From positions 7,874,001 to 7,938,000 of the forward strand of contig NZ_CP114413.1 in assembly GCF_027270315.1 (NCBI RefSeq): a stretch of DNA of 64,000 nt, read 5' to 3'. Made by a program: the position numbers and the translations under genes. The stretch's first letter is position 1. Each line of letters starts with the position of its first letter. This DNA is from Streptomyces cinnabarinus. Lineage in GTDB: Bacteria; Actinomycetota; Actinomycetes; Streptomycetales; Streptomycetaceae. Shown here piece after piece: positions 54,503 to 63,821 of the stretch. The notes beneath the pieces are model-generated. The model was not told where the DNA came from, did not search any database, and saw only the letters and a list, made by a program, of their open reading frames with translations.

Positions 54503-57301
54503 TCACGGGTGGGAAGCGCTGCCGGCGCCGCAGCGGCGGATCAGGTCGGCACGTGAAGTGATACCCAGGCGCTCGAAGACGCGACGCAGGTGATAGTCGA
54601 CGGTGCGTGGGCTCAGATACAGCCGGGCCGCCACCTCCTTGTTGGTCGCCCCTTGGGCGACCAACCGGACGATCTGGTGCTGGCGGGAGGTCAGGGCAGC
54701 TGCGCAACGGGCGTCAGGAGCGGGGACCTCATCCTCCGCGGAGTTCCAGTCGTCCCCGGTCGCACGCAGTTCGGCCCGTGCCCGGTCGAGCCACAGCCGC
54801 GCTTGGTGTCTGCGGAAGATGTCGGCCGCCTCCCGGAGCTGGGCGCGGGCATCCGCGCGTCGGCGCTCGCGGTTGAGGTACTCGCCGTAGAGCAGGCATG
54901 TGCGGGCCAGTTCCAGTTCGCGGTCGCCGACCGGATGCAGACGAAGAGCGCGCCGGAAATCGTGCTCCATGTCGCCGGTTCCCAGCAGGGCGCGGCACCG
55001 GGCCGCCAACGCGATGGGCCACCCCCGGCCGATCGCCTCCGCCCAGGGGGCGAAAGCAGCCGCGGCGCGCTGGGCCCGCTGCGGGTCCCCGGCTCGGACG
55101 GCGGCCTCCACGTAGCTGGGCACGGCCTCGATCGCGACACCGGGATGCCCGAGCCTCGTACGGACCAGTCGGCGAAGCTTGGCAGCCGCCTCGGCCCAGT
55201 TTCCGGAGGCGAGATCGAGGTGCGCCAAGCCCCACAGGCCGAGGGAGGATGCCAGGCCCAGCCCGTGCGCCTGTCCTTCGCCGACGACGCGGTCCGCGTA
55301 TTGCCCGCACGTCCCCGTGTCTCCGGTGACGCCGGCAGCGAGCATCAGGATCCCCATCAGATTGCGGACACAGGTGAGCTGGCCCGTCTCGCGGGCGAGC
55401 CGCAGCGCCTCGGTGGCGGTGAGCGTCGCGGTGCCCGGCCCGCTCAGCCAGCATTCCGGATACGACAGGTACTGCATCGCGTGCACCATCGCCGGTGTGT
55501 CACCTGCCGTGCGCGCCAGCGCCACCGCGCGGCCGGCGAGTGCACGCGCGCGGGCGTCGTCGGCGATGAACAGCGCACCGTGCGATGCCCATGCGAGCAG
55601 CAGAGGATCTTCCGTCTGCGGCGCCGTGTCGAGATGTTCGCGCAGCCGGGGCACCGCTGTCGCCGGCCGTCCTCGCAGCGTATCGGCGACCGCCAGCAGA
55701 ACATCGACGGCCCATCGGCTCGCCGGTTCTGTCTCCCGCCTCGCCGAGCCGCTGAGCAGCGCCTGCGCGCGGCGGCCGGCCTGCGCGCACAGGGCTGCGT
55801 TGCCCGCGTGCAGGCCCGCTTCCCCTGCTGCCACCAGAGCCTTGACGGCCTGTGACGGGTCGTCGCCGGCCAGCAGGTCGGCGGCGGTCAACAGTTCGGC
55901 GCAGGCATCCGGAGCGGCGGTGTGTTGCACGGAGATCACGCCCTTCAAGTAGGCGATGCGTCCCCGCAACGCCGGCTGGTCCCCGCCGGTCAGCGTCTCC
56001 GCCCGATCCAGCAGCCGGGCCGCCCGCCTGGGCTGCCCGGCGCGATGGCAGTAGTCGGCCGCGGTGACCAGGCGGCGTCCCCGCCGGTGGTCCTCGCGGC
56101 TCAGCTGGGCCGAGCGTTCCATGAGCGCCGCCGCGTGGGCCGGGCTGCCGTACTGACGTGCGTGGGTGGCCTGTTGCTCCAGCTCGTCGGCCAGGTCGGC
56201 GTCTGTCTCCGACCGCAGTGCCGCCTCGTGCCAGTAACGACGATCGTCGTGCGTGTCGGTGAAGGCACGCGCCAATTCGCCGTGTGCCCAGTGCAGTTCG
56301 GCGAGATCCGATCCCTGGTGGATGGCCCGGCCGAGGTAGTCGTGCCGGAATGAGATCGCGGTCCTGGAGACGGTGAGCAGGCCCGCGGCCTCGGCCGGTT
56401 TCAGGGCTGACGGGTCGATGCTCGTCCGTCGGGCGACGCGGAGGAGGGTCAGGGGGTCCAGACCCGGTTCCGCGGCCAGCAGTAACACCAGCTTCCGGCA
56501 GTCCTCGGGAAGCCGACGGAACTCGGTGAGCCAGAGGCGCGCCGGGCGAGGTGGGAGGGGCAAGGGGTCGGGCAGCCGCGGCAGCCGGCTCAGCTCTGCG
56601 GGGGTGAGCGTCCGCAGCAACTCCAGCAGAACCAGGGGATTGCCGTCGGCTTCATGGAGGAGTACCTCGCGAACCGTGAGCGCCACTGGAGAGCACCGGT
56701 TCCGTGCGATGAGCGTCAGGCAGTCCTGGTCGCTCAGCCTCGCGAGGCGGAGTAGCGGCACTCCTGACCCGGCGGCGCACGTGTGGCTTTCCGTCGCGGC
56801 CAGTATCAGGGCCTTCTCGGAGCTGAGCCTGCGGGCCACGAAGCCGATGGAGTACCGGGACTCGGCGTCGACCCGGTGCAGATCGTCCACGACGACCAGC
56901 ACCGGAGTGTGGCCGCTCGCCTGCGCCAGGAGCGCCAGCACGGCGACGCCGATGAGGGTTCGCTCTCCGGGCGACGAGACGTGCCCGAGCAGCAGCCGCT
57001 CCAGCACCTCACGGGACTGGGACGGCAGTTGGGGGATGTCGAGAGCCAGCGGCTTGACCAGCCGCTGCACCGCTCCGTACGCCAGGTTCTGCTCCGCCGG
57101 TACCCCGTCGGCCCTGACCATGCGGAAGCCATGGGCCAGTTGGGACGCGTAGCGCAGCAGCGTGGTCTTGCCGATGCCATGGCCACCGGTCAGAAGCACG
57201 GCGCCGCCGCAGCCTCCGCGGCAGGCGCCCACCGCCGCCGCGAGCCGCTGGCACTCGGCCTGTCTGCCGATGATGGGGGGTTGCTCGGTTCCGTACGTCA
57301 T
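54503..57301 (-). CDS. LAL (large ATP-binding LuxR) regulator
   Basis: 932 residues. Walker A is LLTGGHGIGKTTLLRY (about 38-53), Walker B LVVVDDLHRVD, followed by helical TPR-like repeats and the C-terminal LuxR HTH (LTSRQHQIVRLVAQGATNKE, LSPRTVDYHLRRVFERLGI). LALs often activate pathway genes. Codon 273 (56485-56483) is TTA, in LVLLLAAEPG, so translation may need the bldA tRNA. ATG 57301 has GGGAG 8 nt upstream. Divergent from a TetR gene; the shared gap has a palindrome. Confidence 0.93.
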   Translation of the reverse strand: MTYGTEQPPIIGRQAECQRLAAAVGACRGGCGGAVLLTGGHGIGKTTLLRYASQLAHGFRMVRADGVPAEQNLAYGAVQRLVKPLALDIPQLPSQSREVLERLLLGHVSSPGERTLIGVAVLALLAQASGHTPVLVVVDDLHRVDAESRYSIGFVARRLSSEKALILAATESHTCAAGSGVPLLRLARLSDQDCLTLIARNRCSPVALTVREVLLHEADGNPLVLLELLRTLTPAELSRLPRLPDPLPLPPRPARLWLTEFRRLPEDCRKLVLLLAAEPGLDPLTLLRVARRTSIDPSALKPAEAAGLLTVSRTAISFRHDYLGRAIHQGSDLAELHWAHGELARAFTDTHDDRRYWHEAALRSETDADLADELEQQATHARQYGSPAHAAALMERSAQLSREDHRRGRRLVTAADYCHRAGQPRRAARLLDRAETLTGGDQPALRGRIAYLKGVISVQHTAAPDACAELLTAADLLAGDDPSQAVKALVAAGEAGLHAGNAALCAQAGRRAQALLSGSARRETEPASRWAVDVLLAVADTLRGRPATAVPRLREHLDTAPQTEDPLLLAWASHGALFIADDARARALAGRAVALARTAGDTPAMVHAMQYLSYPECWLSGPGTATLTATEALRLARETGQLTCVRNLMGILMLAAGVTGDTGTCGQYADRVVGEGQAHGLGLASSLGLWGLAHLDLASGNWAEAAAKLRRLVRTRLGHPGVAIEAVPSYVEAAVRAGDPQRAQRAAAAFAPWAEAIGRGWPIALAARCRALLGTGDMEHDFRRALRLHPVGDRELELARTCLLYGEYLNRERRRADARAQLREAADIFRRHQARLWLDRARAELRATGDDWNSAEDEVPAPDARCAAALTSRQHQIVRLVAQGATNKEVAARLYLSPRTVDYHLRRVFERLGITSRADLIRRCGAGSASHP

Positions 57302-57330
57302 GACGCACGCTCCCGGCTCGACGCCTCAGG

Positions 57331-57353
57331 TCGAGAATAATGACTATTCTCGA
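57331..57353. promoter_or_regulatory. Inverted repeat between LAL and TetR genes
   Basis: TCGAGAATA (57331-57339), ATGAC, TATTCTCGA (57345-57353): perfect 9-bp arms in an otherwise GC-rich gap. It is 30 nt before the LAL start and 83 nt before tetR, so the TetR protein may bind here to control one or both genes. Confidence 0.7.
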
Positions 57354-57424
57354 CGGGGAGCGCAAGGGTCGGTGTCAGCCCAAGTGCCGTTCTGTGAGAG
57401 CCCTTTGGATTCTGCCCGCACGGT

Positions 57425-57430
57425 TAGGCT
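57425..57430 (+). promoter_or_regulatory. Minus-10 of leaderless tetR transcript
   Basis: TAGGCT followed by 6 nt and the GTG at 57437, the leaderless geometry. The -35 is weak (TTTGGA, 57404-57409, 15 nt away). Confidence 0.4.
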
Positions 57431-57436
57431 TGGGCC

Positions 57437-58105
57437 GTGGTAGAGCCTGATTCCCTGGCAAGGCAGCCCGGTGCCCTGATCCGTGACCGGCTCATCGAGG
57501 CGGCCGTTCTCGAGTTCGGTGAGAAGGGTTACGACCGGGCGCGGGTGCAGGACATCGCCCGTCGCGCCGGACTGTCCACCGGTGCGATCTACGGCAACTT
57601 CAGGAACAAGGCCGACCTTCTCGCCGAGGCGGTCGACCGCGGTCTGGCAGCGGCCGCGCGCAAGCTGGTGGAGGAGCTCGACCGGGGGGCGGCCTCCACC
57701 GACCTGCTGAAGATGGTCACCACCGACCTCTCCGACCCGCGCAGGCGAACGTGGGCGCCTTTGGTGAGTGAGGCGCTCTCCGCCGCGCGCCGGGACGACG
57801 AGGTCGCCCGAAGGGTCCACTCGGCCTTGCGTAGGGCGGAGGCCAGATTGACGGAACTGGTCGAATTCGCCCAACGGGACGGCTCACTGGCCCCCGAGGT
57901 CGACGCGGCGGCCTGCGCACGCCTGGTGCTGTGCGTGTCCCTCGGGGTGGACGTACTCACCGCCGTGGACTTCGAGGGCCCGGACCGCAAGGCGTGGACT
58001 GCACTGGTGCACAGGCTCTTCACCGGGCTGGCTCAGGTCACCGGCCGCACCGTGACCGGCGGCCGGAGGCCGGCCGGGGGGCCTTCGCGGCAGACCAGCG
58101 GCTGA
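57437..58105 (+). CDS. TetR-family regulator
   Basis: A 222-residue TetR protein; the HTH is at about 22-65 (FGEKGYDRARVQDIARRAGL, STGAIYGNFRNKADL). The C-terminal region includes VSEALSAARRDDEV, typical of TetR_C_6-like members. GTG start 6 nt after a -10 element, so probably leaderless. Divergent from the LAL regulator over a palindromic site. Confidence 0.87.
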   Translation: MVEPDSLARQPGALIRDRLIEAAVLEFGEKGYDRARVQDIARRAGLSTGAIYGNFRNKADLLAEAVDRGLAAAARKLVEELDRGAASTDLLKMVTTDLSDPRRRTWAPLVSEALSAARRDDEVARRVHSALRRAEARLTELVEFAQRDGSLAPEVDAAACARLVLCVSLGVDVLTAVDFEGPDRKAWTALVHRLFTGLAQVTGRTVTGGRRPAGGPSRQTSG

Positions 58106-58467
58106 ACCACGAGCCTACACGACCGCGAATCGGTGAAGTCGCCGGTGTTGCGCCGGCCCGAGGAGCCGGCATGCCGCGTACGGGCTGGTCAGCAACTCAG
58201 CAGGAATCTCCGCGTTTTCAGCGCGGGAATGGATCGGTTGACAGCGGAAAGGCCGCACGTCACTCTACGGGCAGTCAAGCGAGGCAATTATCGGTGAGGG
58301 AGACCCCCTCGATAAGCGCTGTCCGCTCTTGATTCATCGACCGTCAAGCCGTTCCTGTCCGGGTTCCTGCCCGGGGGAGAGCACCACGTTCCGGCGCCGG
58401 TCGACGTTCAATTCCCCTGAGCACCGGCTGATTCGGAGAGACCTCTTTCCGACAAGGGAGGGAAAAC
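58106..58467. other. 362-bp gap without a convincing gene
   Basis: Between tetR and the secreted-protein gene, lower in GC than its surroundings. It holds a small inverted repeat (GCCGG...CCGGC, 58139-58155) and a 53-codon frame from ATG 58170 that has a ribosome site but poor G/C third positions, so it is not called. The 3' part is the leader of the following gene (AAGGGAGG at 58455-58462). Confidence 0.6.
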
Positions 58468-59418
58468 GTGCTGCACCGAAAATTCGCGGCGAGTGCCACC
58501 ATCGTCGCCGCGACGCTGACGCTCAACTCCATGCCCCTGGCCGCCTCCGCTGCCACTGCCCCCGACACAACACGGCAGAACCGTGGTCCGCAGGTCACGA
58601 CCGTACGGTACGGCCCGGTCACCATCGCGGCCGCGTCCGGGCACGACCACGGCGAGACGGGCAACCGACTCTCGTTCAACGTCCAGAAGCCGTGTGACGA
58701 CTGCTACATCACCGGATTCAAGCCCAACCTGGTCTACGAGAACGGGGCGAACGCCAATGTCAACACCGGCCCGATGCTGCATCACGTCGTGATGGGAAAC
58801 CACTGGAAGAACGATGTCGTATGCAGCGGTCCGCAGCGCATATTCGCCTCCGGTAACGAGCGGGTGGAGAGCGTCCTGCCCTCCGGATACGGCATCAGGG
58901 TCGGCAGAGGCGAGCGGTGGAACATGCTTTACGACCTGATGAACCACGCCCCGGAGAAGAAGACGGTATACATCTCCGTCACCTACACGCACGAACCCGC
59001 CGCTGGTTCGCGGCTCGAACCGGTGACACCGATCTGGATGGACGCGGGCGGATGCCTCGGCAGCGCGTACGACGTTCCGCAGGGCGTCAGTGAAAAGACC
59101 CGACGGTGGCGATCCTCGATCTCCGGGACGCTGGTGCACATGCGCGGCCATCTCCATCATGGCGGTCGCTCGGTGCGAACCGAGAACCTCACCACCGGCA
59201 AGGGGCTGTGCACCATCGTGGCGGAGGAAGGCGGCAGCCCCGAGTTCATCGACCTGCACGGCAACACCGAGATCTCGGACATGCCGCCCTGTAGCGGTGC
59301 CCCCCTCGGCACGATCCACCGGGGGGATGTTCTGCAAATCACCAGCCGGTACGAAAGCACGGGTCACGCGCACGGCGACGTCATGGGGATCATGGCCGGC
59401 TGGGTGGCCCAGAACTGA
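58468..59418 (+). CDS. Secreted His-rich protein (SURNod19/PHM-like)
   Basis: 316 residues with a Sec signal (LHRKFAASATIVAATLTLN...ASA, cut near 28). His clusters PMLHHVVMGNH, HMRGHLHHGG and HAHGDVMGIM are spaced like the copper sites of peptidylglycine monooxygenase-type folds, and the FKPNLVYENGANANVNTGP block resembles stress-up-regulated Nod19 proteins. Paired Cys (CDDC) suggest disulfides. GTG 58468 has AAGGGAGG 5 nt upstream. A CopD-like gene follows, which favours a copper link; the family assignment is tentative. Confidence 0.6.
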   Translation: MLHRKFAASATIVAATLTLNSMPLAASAATAPDTTRQNRGPQVTTVRYGPVTIAAASGHDHGETGNRLSFNVQKPCDDCYITGFKPNLVYENGANANVNTGPMLHHVVMGNHWKNDVVCSGPQRIFASGNERVESVLPSGYGIRVGRGERWNMLYDLMNHAPEKKTVYISVTYTHEPAAGSRLEPVTPIWMDAGGCLGSAYDVPQGVSEKTRRWRSSISGTLVHMRGHLHHGGRSVRTENLTTGKGLCTIVAEEGGSPEFIDLHGNTEISDMPPCSGAPLGTIHRGDVLQITSRYESTGHAHGDVMGIMAGWVAQN

Positions 59419-59480
59419 TCCGCCTCGGGCGGTGGGGCACGCGGGTGGCCGCTCCACCGCCTCGCCACGGAGGTGATCAT

Positions 59481-60020
59481 ATGAATCCGGGTCCGTCCGG
59501 CAGAGGCCGGCGCGGCTGGACACTTATCGGCGCCGACGTGCTCATCTGTCTGGCCTGGGCGGGCAGCGTGTGGGCGGCGCTCCATCTGGAGCCCGGCCCA
59601 GGGATACGCACGGTCGCGCTGTTCGCACATCTGGGGGCGCTGGTCATCGGGCTGGGCGCGGTGCTGACCATCGACTACTACGGCACGCTGTGGCTGTTGG
59701 GAAGACGGAGCCTGCATCAGGTCCTGGAGTTCGCCGGCCCGCTGCATGTGCCCGTGTGGGCAGGGCTGGCCGGCCTCGTACTGAGCGGGGCCGCCCTCGA
59801 CCCCGACCCACGGGTACCCCTCACACAGGTCAAGCTGGTCCTCGTCCTCCTGATCGCGCTCAACGGAGTCCACGCACAGGTTCTCCACCGCACCATGGTC
59901 GACCAGGCAGGCACCCGGCCCTCCCGAAGGCTGCTCGGGCGTGCAGTGATCTCGGCCGTCGTCTCCCAACTGGGCTGGTGGGGAGCCCTGACGATCGGAT
60001 TCCTCAACAGCCAGTCATGA
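59481..60020 (+). CDS. CopD-like membrane protein
   Basis: A 179-residue protein with about five TM helices: TLIGADVLICLAWAGSVWAA, VALFAHLGALVIGLGAVLTI, then HVPVWAGLAGLVLSG, VKLVLVLLIALNG and SQLGWWGALTIGFL. Conserved His in FAHLGAL, PLHVP and VHAQVLH recalls CopD and DUF2214-type heme or copper proteins. The ribosome site GGAGGTGATC (59469-59478) matches the 16S tail over ten bases, so strong translation is expected. It starts 62 nt after the secreted protein. Confidence 0.65.
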   Translation: MNPGPSGRGRRGWTLIGADVLICLAWAGSVWAALHLEPGPGIRTVALFAHLGALVIGLGAVLTIDYYGTLWLLGRRSLHQVLEFAGPLHVPVWAGLAGLVLSGAALDPDPRVPLTQVKLVLVLLIALNGVHAQVLHRTMVDQAGTRPSRRLLGRAVISAVVSQLGWWGALTIGFLNSQS

Positions 60021-60168
60021 CGGAGCGGACCCCGAGGGGTGCGCGACCCGGTCAGCCGTCGCGTCCCCTTCCATGGCCGGGCGCGCCGTACCCGTAGTGC
60101 TGGAAACGGCTGCCCACGTGGAGCTTGCCGCACGACGCGCTGCCTGCGCTTCCTCTAGAGTCGGCCGC

Positions 60169-60792
60169 ATGACGGAGGCACCGGCCCGGGACCGAGGCGC
60201 ACGGTCACGGGACGCGATACTCGACACCGCCGGGGAACTGATGGCCCGGCACGGCTACGCCGCCACGTCCATCTCGATGATCTCCGCCGCGTGCGGCCTG
60301 CCGGTCAGTTCCCTCTACTGGCACTTCGGCAGCAAGGACGGGATCTACGTCGCGGTGCTGGAGCGGGCCAGGACCACGCTGCTGGCCGCCCTGCCCCCGC
60401 CCCAGGTGCCGGGCCGCGACCTCGACGAGCGGCTGGAGGCCTTTCTCGCCGAGGTCGGGGACGCGTTCCAGCGCCATCAGCCCAGTGTGCGGCTGCTGTT
60501 GGGGCTGGGGATGGTGCAGCAGGACGCCACCGCGGCGGCCGTGGCCGAGGTGCGGCACTACCGGGACGCGCTGACGCAATGGGCCCGGGACGCGCTGAGT
60601 TGTGTCTTCGGGCTTCGTGATCGCCCCGAGGTGGCGGACGAACTGGCGCGTTTCACGCTGAGGATGGCGAGCGGTACGGCCGTGGCCCGCTGGTTCGATG
60701 CGGGTGCCGCCTTGGAGACCGGCGCGTTGCGGGTGGCGTTGCGGGCGCTGGCGGCACATCACGGGGTGGCGGTCAGGGGTGCGCCTGGGTGA
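60169..60792 (+). CDS. TetR-family regulator
   Basis: A 207-residue TetR protein; the HTH (HGYAATSISMISAACGLPVS, SLYWHFGSKDGIY) covers about 22-65. ATG 60169 lies 7 nt after TAGAGT (60156-60161), a leaderless pattern; the upstream extension to 60073 is not needed. It overlaps the convergent carboxylesterase by 20 bp. Confidence 0.85.
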   Translation: MTEAPARDRGARSRDAILDTAGELMARHGYAATSISMISAACGLPVSSLYWHFGSKDGIYVAVLERARTTLLAALPPPQVPGRDLDERLEAFLAEVGDAFQRHQPSVRLLLGLGMVQQDATAAAVAEVRHYRDALTQWARDALSCVFGLRDRPEVADELARFTLRMASGTAVARWFDAGAALETGALRVALRALAAHHGVAVRGAPG

Positions 60793-62437
60793 GTGGTTGC
60801 CAGAACGTGCACTGGTGGTCGGCTGCGAACCCGGTGGTGGGGGCGACCCGGCCGGGTGCCAGTTCCTGGATGCGGTCTCCGTCCCGCGTGTAGCGCGGCC
60901 AGGAGGGCGTTCCGAGCCCGTTGGGGTTGCCGGTCGCGGCGAACCGGGCCCAGTAGGCGGTCATCGTCGCGGACAGCCGGTGCTGGGCCGGTGTCAGGGG
61001 CCGTACCGCGTCCGCGTCCATGGGGAAGAGGTAGGCCAGTTCGGAGGCGTGGAAGGCGCCTTGTGGCGTGTGCGGGGCCGGGATGAACGGGGGTGCCTGG
61101 GAGTCGCTGAACTCGTAGGCGTAGACGGGTGCCCGCGTGCTGTACAGCCGGCTGTCGGAGCGTGCCGGGCAGGCGAACCGCTGGTCGGTGCCGACGGCGG
61201 AGTACGCCAGGTTGGCGGTCGGGTGCGCCGAGGCCGGGTACGCGTCGAGGACCGCGGCCGCCTGCTCGCCGTACTGGAGCCGGATCAGGGCCTCGTACGA
61301 CGACGGGGTCAGGGGGCCGGCGCCCAGCAGATCCACGTACAGCGCGGTGAAGTAGCGGTACTCGTCATGGGTGTTGCCGCTCAGCGTCGGTACCGCGTTC
61401 ACCTGTCCCTCGGCCCATGCCGCCCGCGGAGGGCGGGGCAGGACGCGTGGCCCGGTGTTCGGGCCCCACAGGGACGCGGGACCGGTTCCGGTGGTGCCGA
61501 TGAGCGCGGAGACGGGCACGGTGCGCAGACAGGCCGCCGCGGTCGTCGGGTCGGCGCAGCCCAAGGACGCCGCGAAGCCGCTGCCCTTGCGCTCGGCCGC
61601 GTCGAGCGTGAGCGGGGTGAGGGCGCCGGGCGAGGCGCAGCTTCCGCTCTGCTGGATCGCCCGGTGGAACAGGCCTTTCGCGGTCGGTGAGGCGAGATGG
61701 GCGCAGGTGTCCGCCGATCCCGCGGACTGGCCGCCGAGCGTCACCCGGTTCCGGTCGCCGCCGAAGGCGCCGATGTTGTGCCGCACCCAGCGCAGCGCGG
61801 CCTGCTGGTCCATCAGGCCGTAGTCGCCGGACGCGTGGTCCGCGCTCTCCGCCGACAGGGCCGGGTGGGCGAGGAACCCCAGTGCTCCGAGGCGGTAGTT
61901 GACGGTAACCACGACCAGGCCCTTCGCGGCGAGCGCCGAGCCGTCGTAGTCGCTGCCCGCGCCGTAGGCGTTGCCGCCGCCGTGCAGCCAGACCAGCACC
62001 GGCAGGGGGCGGCCGGTGGGTCGCACCTTGTCGGGGGTCCACACATTGAGGTACAGGCAGTCCTCCGTGGTGCTGCCCGTGCGGTTGGACTCGCCGGGCA
62101 GGACGGGGCCGCCGTCGGGGAGCAGTGTCAAAGGCAGTTGGGGACAGGGATGTGCGGGTGCGATGGTGTCCCGTACGCCGTGCCAGCGCGCGGCGGGGCG
62201 CGGTGGACGCCAGCGCAGCTCGCCGGTGGGCGGGGCCGCGAACGGTATCCCCTGGAAGACCCGTCCGCCGTCGCGGCCGGCCGCCCCGCGCACCGAGCCG
62301 CGGTCGGTGCGCACGACCAGGGAGTCGTGGCCGGCGTCGGCGGCGGCCGTGGCCGGGGGAGTGGTGAGGGACAACAGCAGGGCCGTGACAGCGGCCACGG
62401 CCCAGGCAAGGGGGTGGCGGGTTCTCGGTGAGCTCAT
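60773..62437 (-). CDS. Secreted type-B carboxylesterase
   Basis: 554 residues. Signal peptide (AWAVAAVTALLLSLTTPPATAA), then the oxyanion block VLVWLHGGGNAYGAGS, TVNYRLGALGF, nucleophile GGQSAGSADTCAHL, and the His near FHASELAYLFPM. Four or more Cys match the usual disulfides (TEDCLYLNVW). Typical length for the family. It hydrolyses esters outside the cell; the substrate is unknown. Confidence 0.92.
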   Translation of the reverse strand: MSSPRTRHPLAWAVAAVTALLLSLTTPPATAAADAGHDSLVVRTDRGSVRGAAGRDGGRVFQGIPFAAPPTGELRWRPPRPAARWHGVRDTIAPAHPCPQLPLTLLPDGGPVLPGESNRTGSTTEDCLYLNVWTPDKVRPTGRPLPVLVWLHGGGNAYGAGSDYDGSALAAKGLVVVTVNYRLGALGFLAHPALSAESADHASGDYGLMDQQAALRWVRHNIGAFGGDRNRVTLGGQSAGSADTCAHLASPTAKGLFHRAIQQSGSCASPGALTPLTLDAAERKGSGFAASLGCADPTTAAACLRTVPVSALIGTTGTGPASLWGPNTGPRVLPRPPRAAWAEGQVNAVPTLSGNTHDEYRYFTALYVDLLGAGPLTPSSYEALIRLQYGEQAAAVLDAYPASAHPTANLAYSAVGTDQRFACPARSDSRLYSTRAPVYAYEFSDSQAPPFIPAPHTPQGAFHASELAYLFPMDADAVRPLTPAQHRLSATMTAYWARFAATGNPNGLGTPSWPRYTRDGDRIQELAPGRVAPTTGFAADHQCTFWQPLTQAHP

Positions 62438-62475
62438 CTCATCGCATCCTCATCGGCGTTGATGGCGGTGCGGGG

Positions 62476-63720
62476 TCATGGCCTGTGCTCGTAGGCGCCG
62501 ATGTCGCAGGCGGCGCCCTGGGGGCGGGTGATGCCGCGCTGATCGGTGGCGGGGCAGTCGGCGGCCGCGTCCAGGGCGGGGCTGCCCGGCAGGAGCGCCG
62601 AGGTGTCGGTCGGGCCGCCGTTGTCCGCGAGCGGCCCGAGCAGCGGGTCGCGGCTGGGCAGATCGCCCGCGGCGGTGAGGCGACAGCTTCCGTCGGTGTC
62701 GATGTTGTGGCCCAGCGAGTCGATGGTGGCGAAGGCCCGCTTGCAGTTGGCGGCGGCGCCGTCGACCGTGTTGCCCGCGATGACGGAGTTGCGCAAAGTC
62801 ATGCGGCCCAGGGGCAGGTCGATGAGGTCGGGGAGGGGCGCGGGCAGGCTGTCGAGGTAGGCCGGGGCGATGTTGATTCCGCCCCCGCCGTCGCTGGAAC
62901 TGTTCCGGGCGATGGTCGAGTTGAGGATCTCCACGGTTCCCCTGCCGCGGATGTCGATGCCTCCGCCGTAGCCGCCGAGGCTGCCGGGACGGTCGCCGGG
63001 GTCCGTCACCCGGTTGTCGGTGATCGTCGAGTTCGTGACGGTCCCGGTGTCGTCGAATCTGATGCCTCCGGCCTCGCCCGCGGCGTTCCGGCTGACCGTG
63101 CTGTCGACGAGATCCAGGTGGGAGTCCGGGACGTTGAAGATGCCGCCGCCGTACCCGGCGGAGTTCCCGGTGACGGCGACCCGGCGCAGGGTCAGACGGT
63201 GTGCGTTGGCGATGCCGCCGCCACCGGTGTCGGTGAAGGGCAGTTCACGCTGTACGGCCCTGCCCCCGGTGATCGTCACGTCGGACATCCGGGTGTCCGC
63301 CCGCAGGCGGAAGACCCGGTCCAGGAGGTTGGCGTCGATGACGGTGGTGCGCGCGCCCGATCCGGTGATGGTGGTGGGGGCGTCGACGTTCAAGTCCCCT
63401 GTGGTGGGGTCGGGATTGTCGCCGACGATCAGCTCGGGGTCGGGCGGGATCGTCAGCCGGTAGTGGCCGGGCGGCAGCGTGATCGTGCTGCCCGGCAGGG
63501 AGTTGGCGGCCATCACCGCGGCGCGCAGACTGCACGCGCCGGACGCGGTGCGGCACCGGCCGTCCGACGGGTCGGCGTCGACCGCGTCGGCGGTGGTGTC
63601 CACGGTGAACTCCGCCGGTTCGGCGGCGGATTCGGATGCGGATGCGGATGCGGGGGCGAGGTGCACTCCCGCGGCGATGGCGATGGCGGTCAGCACCGCC
63701 GTGGTGACTCGGACCCTCAT
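62476..63720 (-). CDS. Secreted right-handed beta-helix protein
   Basis: 414 residues. Signal peptide to about residue 28 (TTAVLTAIAIAAGVHLAPASA). TVDTTADAVDADPSDGRC with ACSLRAAVMAANS is a CSLREA-type N-terminal element, followed by parallel beta-helix rungs rich in Asn and Gly (VTGNSAGYGGGIFN, STVSRNAAGEAGGIRF, STITDNRV, STIARNSSSDGGGGIN) and a choice-of-anchor-like end (DPLLGPLADNGGPT, DIGAYEHRP). Probably a surface adhesin or polysaccharide-binding protein. ATG 63720 has AGGAG 8 nt upstream. Confidence 0.87.
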   Translation of the reverse strand: MRVRVTTAVLTAIAIAAGVHLAPASASASESAAEPAEFTVDTTADAVDADPSDGRCRTASGACSLRAAVMAANSLPGSTITLPPGHYRLTIPPDPELIVGDNPDPTTGDLNVDAPTTITGSGARTTVIDANLLDRVFRLRADTRMSDVTITGGRAVQRELPFTDTGGGGIANAHRLTLRRVAVTGNSAGYGGGIFNVPDSHLDLVDSTVSRNAAGEAGGIRFDDTGTVTNSTITDNRVTDPGDRPGSLGGYGGGIDIRGRGTVEILNSTIARNSSSDGGGGINIAPAYLDSLPAPLPDLIDLPLGRMTLRNSVIAGNTVDGAAANCKRAFATIDSLGHNIDTDGSCRLTAAGDLPSRDPLLGPLADNGGPTDTSALLPGSPALDAAADCPATDQRGITRPQGAACDIGAYEHRP

Positions 63721-63821
63721 GAAATGCACTCCTCTCGGCGAGGATTCCGGGCGTACTAGGACTTGCCGGTGTGCATGGTGCGAGGTGCGCGGCTCGTGCG
63801 ACGCAAGCGGTCTGCGTGTTC

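Noticed and set aside
58170..58331. 53-codon frame with GAGGAG ribosome site and a TTA codon
   Set aside because: Third-position GC is low and the composition is random-like, unlike every real gene here; more likely leader sequence.
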